A DNA stretch of 5,158 nucleotides, from assembly GCA_014729205.1 (NCBI GenBank), contig WJKG01000334.1, positions 1 to 5,158 on the forward strand, given 5' to 3'. Source of the stretch: a candidate division GN15 bacterium. GTDB taxonomy: Bacteria; Zixibacteria; MSB-5A5; GN15; FEB-12. This document shows positions 1 through 5,158 of the stretch, piece by piece (the stretch's first letter is position 1; every line of letters begins with the position of its first letter). The translations under genes were made by a program, and so were the position numbers. The notes beneath the pieces were generated by a model. That model was not told the origin of the DNA, made no database searches, and saw nothing but the letters and a program-made list of their open reading frames with translations.

Positions 1-320
1 GCCTCAACCTTGGCCATGACCTGATCGGCCAACTCGCCGTACTTACCGGTAAGTCTCAGCGGTGAAGACTCCAGCGCCATTTTGATGAACTGGTACTCCT
101 CCTGACCAAAGTTCAGCGGCGGCAGAAAACAGTCCGATGCCAGCTTGTAGCCACGGTCATAGTAAATCGGGATATTGGCCTGAGACAGCGCCAGAATATC
201 CCGGTAGATCGACCTTTCAGTCACCCCGCACTCCTCGGCCAGGGACGCGGCATTCAGATTTCGGCGCGACCTGAGCAGATTCAGGATGTACAGCAGACGG
301 TCATATTTGGCCATGCCCAT
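1..320 (-). CDS. HTH-WYL (YafY/DeoR-like) transcriptional regulator, N-terminal part
   Basis: This is a DNA-binding regulator truncated by the left window edge; 106 codons are visible and the C-terminus is missing. The start is the ATG at 320-318, preceded by a GGAGG ribosome-binding site 8 bases upstream. A second ATG two codons in (M3) is too far from that site. Residues 5-60 form a winged helix-turn-helix: an N-terminal helix (KYDRLLYILNLL), the HTH itself at about 27-42 (LAEECGVTERSIYRDI, with the RSIYRDI recognition helix) and a wing ending in YYDRGYKL. Residues 66-84 (LPPLNFGQEEYQFI and following) match the linker that leads into the ligand-sensing WYL domain in YafY-type proteins. The WYL domain itself lies outside the window, so its presence is inferred from the family pattern. 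Such proteins act in the cytoplasm as repressors or activators, often responding to nucleic acid or a small ligand. The gene is divergent from the operon starting at 550, so it may regulate that operon; no operator was proven. Confidence 0.85.
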   Translation of the reverse strand, partial: MGMAKYDRLLYILNLLRSRRNLNAASLAEECGVTERSIYRDILALSQANIPIYYDRGYKLASDCFLPPLNFGQEEYQFIKMALESSPLRLTGKYGELADQVMAKVE

Positions 321-328
321 GAGTATTG

Positions 329-334
329 CCTCCA
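329..334 (-). promoter_or_regulatory. Ribosome-binding site of the HTH-WYL regulator
   Basis: Read on the minus strand this is TGGAGG, with 8 bases between the GGAGG core and the ATG at 320-318. It favours that ATG over the in-frame ATG at 314-312, which would be 14 bases away. Confidence 0.7.
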
Positions 335-340
335 GCCCGG

Positions 341-369
341 AATATAGTCAATCTCCGGCCGGTCGGCAA
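341..369 (-). promoter_or_regulatory. Candidate sigma-70-like promoter for the regulator
   Basis: On the minus strand, TTGCCG (369-364) and TATATT (346-341) are separated by 17 bases. They match the -35 and -10 consensus at 4 of 6 and 5 of 6 positions. Transcription would begin near 334, giving a very short leader that starts at the ribosome-binding site, which is a weakness of the call. An 8-base palindrome, CCGGCCGG (355-362), lies between the two boxes and could be an operator for autoregulation, but short GC palindromes are common in this composition. The promoter consensus of this lineage is unknown. Confidence 0.25.
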
Positions 370-527
370 TATGGGATCGGCACCATACTGTAGACTATCC
401 TCTTGCCCTCGTCCTCACCGTCAGGATCGCCCCAAACAGTTAATGCGTTGTCGTTTACAATCTTACAAGCTCCTATCCCGCCGGCACTGCCTTTGCAATG
501 CTCCAGAATGAAACGACAACGGAACAC
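348..527 (-). CDS. Doubtful 59-codon ORF upstream of the regulator
   Basis: An open frame runs from a GTG at 527-525 to a TGA at 350-348, entirely within the divergent intergenic region and 27 bases upstream of the regulator's ATG. The predicted peptide has a cysteine-containing N-terminal half and a C-terminal stretch reading GDPDGEDEGKRIVYSMVPIPY, which looks more protein-like than random sequence. The only ribosome-binding candidate is a weak AGG about 9 bases upstream of the GTG. I recognise no family. It could be a real small gene cotranscribed with the regulator, a remnant of a decayed gene, or chance. If real, it must share space with the weak promoter candidate at 341-369. Confidence 0.18.
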   Translation of the reverse strand: MFRCRFILEHCKGSAGGIGACKIVNDNALTVWGDPDGEDEGKRIVYSMVPIPYCRPAGD

Positions 528-539
528 TCTTAACGACCT

Positions 540-545
540 GGGGGA
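540..545 (+). promoter_or_regulatory. Ribosome-binding site deciding the start of the 685-residue gene
   Basis: GGGGGA lies 4 bases upstream of the ATG at 550. The spacing is short, but the same GGGGGA element precedes the next gene. The in-frame alternatives at 403 and 508 have no purine-rich site in front of them, and the peptide they would add is low in hydrophobic pattern and unlike the rest of the protein. Confidence 0.5.
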
Positions 546-549
546 AGAT

Positions 550-2607
550 ATGGCTAAAAGGCGTGCCCGACGGCGCCCAAACGAGCAGAGCAACTTCTGG
601 GAGTCGGTGGTATTCAAATGGGGTACCAAGCTCTTCTTGGGCGTCTTGATTGTAGTCGTGCTTCTGACGGTGGTCCAGTGTTCACTGGAATCGCCGGAGG
701 CACCAAGCTGGGATACTCAGCTAACTGTCCCGCTGACAAACCACCAATACGGCATGGAAGAGATCCTGGAGCGAATCGCCCAGGATGGACTGTCAATGGA
801 TTCGGCTGGTGTAGTCAGCTACAGCATCACCAAGCAGCTCGATACGGTCTACATCGACTCGGCGGAGATGAGGACACCCGACTTGTCCTACTCGGTCGAC
901 AAGCAGCTCGATGATATCAATGTCGTCTTGGATCCGGTCGGTCCCGTTACCGTCACGGCAGTCGATGCCCTCAATCTGGGCACCGGCTATCCGGGCGATC
1001 AAACATCCGTAGACCCGGTCGGGTTCACCGTCAGTACCGAGATGCCGGAGATTGGCACCTGTGACTCGATGACAGTCGCCAGCGGTAGCGCTACTGCGAT
1101 TGTTTACAACAATCTTGGCCTTGATCTGGATCAGGCGAACGTACGGATATTCGATCGCAACAAGCAGGATACGGTCGGCTGGGGCACTTTCACCGGCGGG
1201 ATTGCTGCCGGCGCTACCGACTCAGCCAATATCCCGCTGGTCGGGCAGACGTTCACCAATGCTCTGGATTTGATCATTATCGCCCACACTCCGGGCGGTA
1301 TCATGGATCAGGTTTCCACTCGCGACATCCGCTCCAGTATTGCCTTCGACACTCTGGGTGCCTCGATGGCGGTTGCTGCGGTTAATCCCGACACACTGGA
1401 CTTCTCGCAGCAGGTGACCCTGGATGAGTCTGGAGTTATTGACACTGCCGTACTTACCTCTGGAACCCTGGCCATAACTCTGAACAACCAGACTGAAATG
1501 AGTGCCACGGTTGTGGTCGAGTTCCCGGATTTCACCGGTGCTTCCGGCCTATTGAAGGTGGAACGGGAGATCGCTGCTCAAAGCCAGACCGAGGTCAACC
1601 TGGAGCTTGCCGAGTACCAGTTGGTTCCGGCCGACGTGGTTGCGCCCCAACTGCTGGCCATCAACTGCTCGGCATACATGGCGGGCTCCGAAGGACAGCG
1701 GGTAACGGTGACTCCGGAGGATGGCTTCTCGGTGAGCGCCAATCTCACGTCGCTCGAGTTCGCGTCAGTAACTGGAACGTTCCAGAACAGCACAGCCACC
1801 TTTGACAATGTCCATGAGTCCATAGATCTGCCGACAGGTTTCGACCAGATCGAACTGACCTCGGCGACCCTGACTCTCGAAGTCGAGAACGGGATCGATC
1901 TGCCCGGATCGCTGGATATCAGCATGACCGGCAACAATCAGAAGCAGCTCTCCCTGGCCGGCGATATCGCCGCCCGAGGCAGCCAATTGATCTCATCCGT
2001 CAGCACCATCGTCAATACCGACGTTGCCGACTTCCTCTCACCGATACCGACCGAGTTCGATGTCACCGGCGCTGTGACGCTCGGTGGCGACGGTGTCCGG
2101 GGGACAGTCCGGGCCGGTGATTTCATTCTCGGCAAAGTCACCTTCGCCTCTCCCATGGAATTCGTCATGAACGAGGCAACAGTGTCCACTGATCCGGAAC
2201 GTTCGGAGGTGGACCAGGGCGATATCGATATGATCACGGATCATGTCAATGAGCTCCGCCTCACCTATAATATTCGCAACGCCCTTCCGGTGGGAGCCAG
2301 TGTACGCCTCCTGGTCGATCCGGACTCTACTCACCTCACTGCGGATTCTGCAGATCTGGTTATCGATCTGGCGGAGGTGTCTGCCGGCACCACGACCGGT
2401 GGATTGGTTACCTCAGCCAGTGAGACAGGCGAGCGACAGGTCATCCTGAGCAACGCCGATGTCCGCATCCTCGAAAACCCCGAGCTCTTTGTAGCAACCG
2501 AACTGATGCTGGCGGCTTCCAATGGCACCGTGCGCGTCACCGGTGACAACTACATCGATGTGACTGCTCGGATCGAAGTTGACTACCGCTTTGACGGTGA
2601 ATTCTAA
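550..2607 (+). CDS. Membrane-anchored or lipoprotein-like beta-sandwich repeat protein, unknown function
   Basis: This 685-residue protein starts at the ATG at 550, which has a GGGGGA site; the open frame extends back to 403 but without support. The N-terminus is strongly basic (MAKRRARRRP), then a hydrophobic segment at 28-42 leads to Cys44 in LLTVVQCSLESPEAP. This resembles a lipoprotein signal ending at a lipidated cysteine, but Gln at position -1 is atypical, so it may instead be an uncleaved membrane anchor. The start of the mature part (PSWDTQLTVPLTNHQY) is of a type I associate, from memory, with uncharacterised lipoproteins of Bacteroidetes-like phyla. Residues 90-103 and 113-126 are a short tandem repeat (SYS-I/V-x-KQLD). 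The rest is rich in alternating beta-strand patterns, with about four degenerate modules near 181-248, 304-377, 438-511 and 569-685. Each has an Asn-containing strand followed by alternating hydrophobics, similar in style to LEA type 2/WHy or Ig-like folds. There are no catalytic motifs. The only other cysteines are C171 and C373, a possible disulfide. It is the first gene of a probable three-gene operon, so a structural or assembly role in the envelope is inferred; the function is unknown. Confidence 0.88.
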   Translation: MAKRRARRRPNEQSNFWESVVFKWGTKLFLGVLIVVVLLTVVQCSLESPEAPSWDTQLTVPLTNHQYGMEEILERIAQDGLSMDSAGVVSYSITKQLDTVYIDSAEMRTPDLSYSVDKQLDDINVVLDPVGPVTVTAVDALNLGTGYPGDQTSVDPVGFTVSTEMPEIGTCDSMTVASGSATAIVYNNLGLDLDQANVRIFDRNKQDTVGWGTFTGGIAAGATDSANIPLVGQTFTNALDLIIIAHTPGGIMDQVSTRDIRSSIAFDTLGASMAVAAVNPDTLDFSQQVTLDESGVIDTAVLTSGTLAITLNNQTEMSATVVVEFPDFTGASGLLKVEREIAAQSQTEVNLELAEYQLVPADVVAPQLLAINCSAYMAGSEGQRVTVTPEDGFSVSANLTSLEFASVTGTFQNSTATFDNVHESIDLPTGFDQIELTSATLTLEVENGIDLPGSLDISMTGNNQKQLSLAGDIAARGSQLISSVSTIVNTDVADFLSPIPTEFDVTGAVTLGGDGVRGTVRAGDFILGKVTFASPMEFVMNEATVSTDPERSEVDQGDIDMITDHVNELRLTYNIRNALPVGASVRLLVDPDSTHLTADSADLVIDLAEVSAGTTTGGLVTSASETGERQVILSNADVRILENPELFVATELMLAASNGTVRVTGDNYIDVTARIEVDYRFDGEF

Positions 2608-2612
2608 GCCCT

Positions 2613-2618
2613 GGGGGA
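2613..2618 (+). promoter_or_regulatory. Ribosome-binding site of the barrel gene
   Basis: GGGGGA is placed 7 bases before the ATG at 2626 and falls in the 18-base gap after the upstream stop codon. It supports that ATG as the start and translation from a shared transcript. Confidence 0.6.
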
Positions 2619-2625
2619 TGAGACC

Positions 2626-3921
2626 ATGACTTTGACCAATAGATATGAATCTGCGCGACTCACGCGACGCCGCCTGTGGCTGATCGCGGTCGCTCTGGGA
2701 CTGCTGATGTTCTCGCTGGCAGTCACCAATTCTGCCCTCGCCAGCGCGATGGCCTCCGCGCGAGGCGTCGCCATGGGAGGCTCGATCAACAGCCTGGCAA
2801 CGGGTATCGATGCCGCCCGCTGTAACCCGGCCTTGCTGGGCCTGGTGGCGCACCAGGAACGTGGCGTTGAACTGTTCGGCCTCGGCGCTGATATCCACAA
2901 CAACGCCCTTACTTTGGATGACTACAACACCTACAACGGCGAATACCTGACCACCCAGGACAAGGATGACATCCTGGCCAAGGTTCCAACCGAGGGATTG
3001 GAAGCCGCTTTGAATGTCGACGCCTCTGCCCTGTCAATCGCTCTCGGTTCGGCCGTGATATCGGTCGAGGGTGTTGCCGACGCTGACTTGAATGTCAGCA
3101 AGGACATAATCGAGCTGATGTTCAACGGCAATACAATCGCGGACACCATCGATCTCGACGGTTCCTTCTCAGATGCCGTCGGCTACGTGTCCGTGGGGCT
3201 GTCCTACGGTCGACCCGTCTATACCCTCGGTACACGCCAGGTTTCAGTCGGGGCGACTGTCAAGTACATCCGGGGACTCGGTATTGAGCAGATGGTAGAA
3301 CACACCGGTAACCTGTCTACCGAGGCCACCGGCTTCGCCGGCGCAGGCAGCTTCATCCTGCAGACCTCCACCGGAGGAAGCGGTTATGCTGTCGATCTGG
3401 GGGCAGCTATCAAGCTCAACCAGACCTACACGGCCGGAGTCAGCTTCAACAACTTTCTCAGCCACATCAGCTGGAGCAATGACTGCGAAGAACATGGATA
3501 CATGTTCAGCTTCGATACGGCCACCGTTGACAACTGGGATGAGGACCAAATCGTCAGCGAGGACTACACCAGGGAACTCGACGGGTTCACCAGCAGCCTG
3601 CCCTCGAACATGAATATCGGCTTTGCGAAGACCAGCGGACGGCTTCTGTGGTCGGTCGCATATGAGCAGGGATTCCGTCGTGCGGCCGGGTCTTCCACAA
3701 CACCGCGGCTGTCCGCAGGTGTGGAATGGTCCCTGCTGCCGATCCTGCCTCTGCGCACCGGCTTCTCGACCGGCGGCAACAACCAGACTGCCTTCTCGTT
3801 TGGCACGGGCGTGCATCTCGGCAGCCTGCACATAGATGTAGCCGCTATCTCTGGCGCATCGTTGTCACCGTCGTCGAGCAAGGGAGCCAATATTGCCCTC
3901 TCAACCGGACTTTACTTCTAA
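2626..3921 (+). CDS. Outer-membrane beta-barrel protein, PorV/DUF5723-like
   Basis: This is a complete 431-residue exported protein. Residues 1-16 are basic (RLTRRR), 17-34 are hydrophobic, and a signal peptidase I site fits at ALA39|S or ASA41|M. The start of the mature part reads ARGVAMGGSINSLATGIDAA, followed by CNPALLG (66-72). This is the Gly-rich, 'NPA-L' signature of the FadL-superfamily barrels that include PorV, DUF5723 and UPF0164-type proteins. The remainder alternates short polar and hydrophobic strands with Gly and aromatic residues (VGYVSVGLSYGRPVY, VGATVKYIRGLGIE, LWSVAYEQGFRR) and ends in GLYF; a terminal Phe is typical of proteins inserted by the BAM complex. An acidic stretch at about 283-320 probably forms a long extracellular loop. 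Only two cysteines exist, C66 and C287. The exact family is not certain from sequence alone: a transport porin, a PorV-like secretion shuttle or a structural barrel are all possible. It lies 18 bases after the beta-sandwich gene and 12 bases before the M6 protease gene, so it is probably cotranscribed with both. Confidence 0.85.
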   Translation: MTLTNRYESARLTRRRLWLIAVALGLLMFSLAVTNSALASAMASARGVAMGGSINSLATGIDAARCNPALLGLVAHQERGVELFGLGADIHNNALTLDDYNTYNGEYLTTQDKDDILAKVPTEGLEAALNVDASALSIALGSAVISVEGVADADLNVSKDIIELMFNGNTIADTIDLDGSFSDAVGYVSVGLSYGRPVYTLGTRQVSVGATVKYIRGLGIEQMVEHTGNLSTEATGFAGAGSFILQTSTGGSGYAVDLGAAIKLNQTYTAGVSFNNFLSHISWSNDCEEHGYMFSFDTATVDNWDEDQIVSEDYTRELDGFTSSLPSNMNIGFAKTSGRLLWSVAYEQGFRRAAGSSTTPRLSAGVEWSLLPILPLRTGFSTGGNNQTAFSFGTGVHLGSLHIDVAAISGASLSPSSSKGANIALSTGLYF

Positions 3922-3930
3922 GGCGGTGAT
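3919..3930 (+). promoter_or_regulatory. Near-perfect extended Shine-Dalgarno overlapping a stop codon
   Basis: TAAGGCGGTGAT matches the full anti-Shine-Dalgarno complement TAAGGAGGTGAT at 11 of 12 positions. Its TAA is the stop codon of the barrel gene, and its GGCGG core ends 7 bases before the protease ATG at 3934. It fixes the protease start and suggests strong, possibly coupled translation. Confidence 0.75.
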
Positions 3931-3933
3931 GAT

Positions 3934-5158
3934 ATGTCGAACGTTCACAAGAGACTATACCACAGCCGCCTGATCCGGTTCATTGTCGACACTTTTTTCT
4001 TCTGGATGGTCTGTCTGGTGGCGGCCGGCTATGGCATGCCACCCCATCCGGAACTGCTGGAACAGTCAGGCGCCGGGAAAGCCAACCCACCGTACTACAT
4101 GCTCCATGTTGACGATGCGCGTAGTCGCGGTCTGGATGCTGGAGTGACACCATTTCAGACTGGCGTCCTTACGGCACCTCGAGCCGAACAGGCTGCGACG
4201 GGCGACGACTACCAGTTGCTGGCACTGCTGGTGGACTTCGCCGATCAGCCAGCCCAAGTCGAGAGTGGCTTCTTCGACTCCCTGATGTTCGATACGGCCG
4301 GCAGAACGGTGCGCACCTACTTCCAGGAGGTCTCCTTCGGTGCGATGAATCTCACCACGATCACACAGCCATCAGAGATCGGTTGGGTTCGCGCCATCAA
4401 TCCATACTCGTACTATGTCAACGGACAAAACGGTATTGGCGACTACCCCAAGAACACTAAGCGGCTCGTCGAGGAACTCATCGCGGCAGTCGACCATCTG
4501 GTCGATTTCTCCCGCTACGACAACGATGGGGATGGTTTTGTCGACGGTCTGGTTGTCATCCATTCCGGACGCGGCGCCGAACGTACCGGCAGCAGCGATG
4601 ATATCTGGTCTCACCAGTGGTACATCTCTCCGCAAACCCGGGACGGCGTGCAGATATCCAAGTACAGTATCCAGCCGGAGTATATCAACTACCCCGGTGA
4701 TGGGACAATTGGCGTTTACTGCCATGAACTCGGGCATTTGCTGCTCGGTCTGCCTGACCTGTATGATACCGACTACACCTCTCGCGGTGTTGGCGAATGG
4801 TGCCTGATGTCATTCGGTGCCTGGACAGGCCCACTGGACAAGGGGGAATGCCCGGCACACCTCAACGCCTGGTGTAAGGCCAGGGCGGGCTTCATCGTCC
4901 CTGCGGCGGTGGATACATCCCAGACACAGCTTCACATCGCCCAGGCAGAAACCAGTCCAACCGCGCTCAAGCTGGGTATTGAAGGATCATCGGGACTCGA
5001 GTACTTTCTGGTCGAGAATCGTCAGCGTACGGGGTTTGATCAATATCTGCCGGGCGACGGGCTGCTGATCTGGCACATAGACGAGGCCAAGTCGGCCAAC
5101 ACCCAGGAGTGGCGGCCGGGCAACGATCCCGTCTTCCATGCCCTGTGTGCCCTGGAAC
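3934..5158 (+). CDS. M6 family (immune inhibitor A-like) secreted zinc metalloprotease, N-terminal part
   Basis: This endopeptidase gene runs off the right edge with 408 complete codons visible. The start is the ATG at 3934, set by the strong ribosome-binding site. Residues 1-31 form a signal peptide with a hydrophobic core at about 16-31; cleavage after VAA31 is plausible. MPPHPELLE (35-43) begins a short pro-region as seen in M6 precursors. The peptidase domain begins near 95 (LLALLVDF), with YFQEVSFGAMNL at 129-140. A calcium-loop-like DNDGDGFVDG lies at 196-205 and DDIWSHQW at 222-229. The zinc site HELGH is at 264-268 (H264, E265 catalytic, H268), followed by GLPDLYD with D275 as likely third ligand, and a Met-turn-like WCLMSFG around M292. 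Downstream, EYFLVENRQRTGFD (356-369) and LPGDGLLIWHIDE (372-384) are typical M6 blocks. Cysteines at 263, 290, 306 and 314 could form disulfides around the active site. The protein acts outside the cytoplasm. The C-terminus, which would show any sorting or anchoring domain, is not visible. It is the third gene of the probable operon. Confidence 0.95.
   Translation, partial: MSNVHKRLYHSRLIRFIVDTFFFWMVCLVAAGYGMPPHPELLEQSGAGKANPPYYMLHVDDARSRGLDAGVTPFQTGVLTAPRAEQAATGDDYQLLALLVDFADQPAQVESGFFDSLMFDTAGRTVRTYFQEVSFGAMNLTTITQPSEIGWVRAINPYSYYVNGQNGIGDYPKNTKRLVEELIAAVDHLVDFSRYDNDGDGFVDGLVVIHSGRGAERTGSSDDIWSHQWYISPQTRDGVQISKYSIQPEYINYPGDGTIGVYCHELGHLLLGLPDLYDTDYTSRGVGEWCLMSFGAWTGPLDKGECPAHLNAWCKARAGFIVPAAVDTSQTQLHIAQAETSPTALKLGIEGSSGLEYFLVENRQRTGFDQYLPGDGLLIWHIDEAKSANTQEWRPGNDPVFHALCALE

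Noticed and set aside
448..476. Possible operon promoter TTGTCG, 17 bases, TCCTAT
   Set aside because: The -10 box matches the consensus at only 3 of 6 positions, and no Bacteroidetes-type TTTG/TAnnTTTG pair was found either. An operon promoter is expected in 321-549 but could not be located.
403..549. Upstream extension of the 685-residue gene to the ATG at 403 or 508
   Set aside because: Neither ATG has a ribosome-binding site. The added peptide is Pro/Ser-rich with no family look, and it would put about 40-76 residues ahead of the hydrophobic anchor.
2619..2630. Tiny ORF ATGAGACCATGA whose stop overlaps the barrel start codon
   Set aside because: Three codons only; it arises from the GGGGGATG ribosome-binding site and is most simply a coincidence.
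2413..2898. 161-codon open frame on the minus strand across the gene 550-2607 / gene 2626-3921 junction
   Set aside because: It overlaps two well-supported plus-strand genes, has a Gln/Arg-rich composition and shows no ribosome-binding site or family signature.
3244..3831. 195-codon open frame on the minus strand inside the barrel gene
   Set aside because: It is antisense to a gene with a clear signal peptide and barrel pattern. It encodes a low-complexity, charged product with no recognisable motif and is best explained by GC-rich codon use.

Overview
The window looks like chromosomal DNA from an uncultured-type Gram-negative bacterium. Base composition is moderately GC-rich, estimated by eye in the upper 50s percent. 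A lipoprotein-like protein built of beta-sandwich repeats, an outer-membrane barrel of the PorV/DUF5723 kind and a secreted M6 metalloprotease together suggest the Fibrobacteres-Chlorobi-Bacteroidetes side of the tree, for example candidate phyla such as Zixibacteria. That placement is an inference from protein style, not from a marker gene. No RNA gene, mobile element or CRISPR array was seen.

Layout: positions 1-320 hold the N-terminal part of a minus-strand transcriptional regulator of the HTH-WYL (YafY/DeoR-like) type, cut by the left edge. Positions 321-549 are a divergent intergenic region. It contains the regulator's ribosome-binding site, a weak promoter candidate and a doubtful 59-codon minus-strand ORF. 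From 550 to the right edge three plus-strand genes follow with gaps of 18 and 12 bases, so they almost certainly form one operon. They are a 685-residue membrane-anchored or lipoprotein-like beta-rich protein (550-2607), a 431-residue outer-membrane beta-barrel (2626-3921), and the first 408 residues of an M6 (immune inhibitor A-like) zinc metalloprotease (3934-5158), cut by the right edge.

Working picture: all three operon products carry an export or membrane-targeting segment. The first is probably held at a membrane facing the periplasm or surface, the second sits in the outer membrane, and the third is secreted and may be surface-attached. The function of the first two is unknown. The protease is the only product with a firm biochemical assignment. 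The divergent regulator could control the operon or only itself; the sequence does not decide. The most interesting points are the operon as a possible envelope/secretion module, the internal repeat structure and odd anchor of the 685-residue protein, and the expanded zinc motif of the protease.
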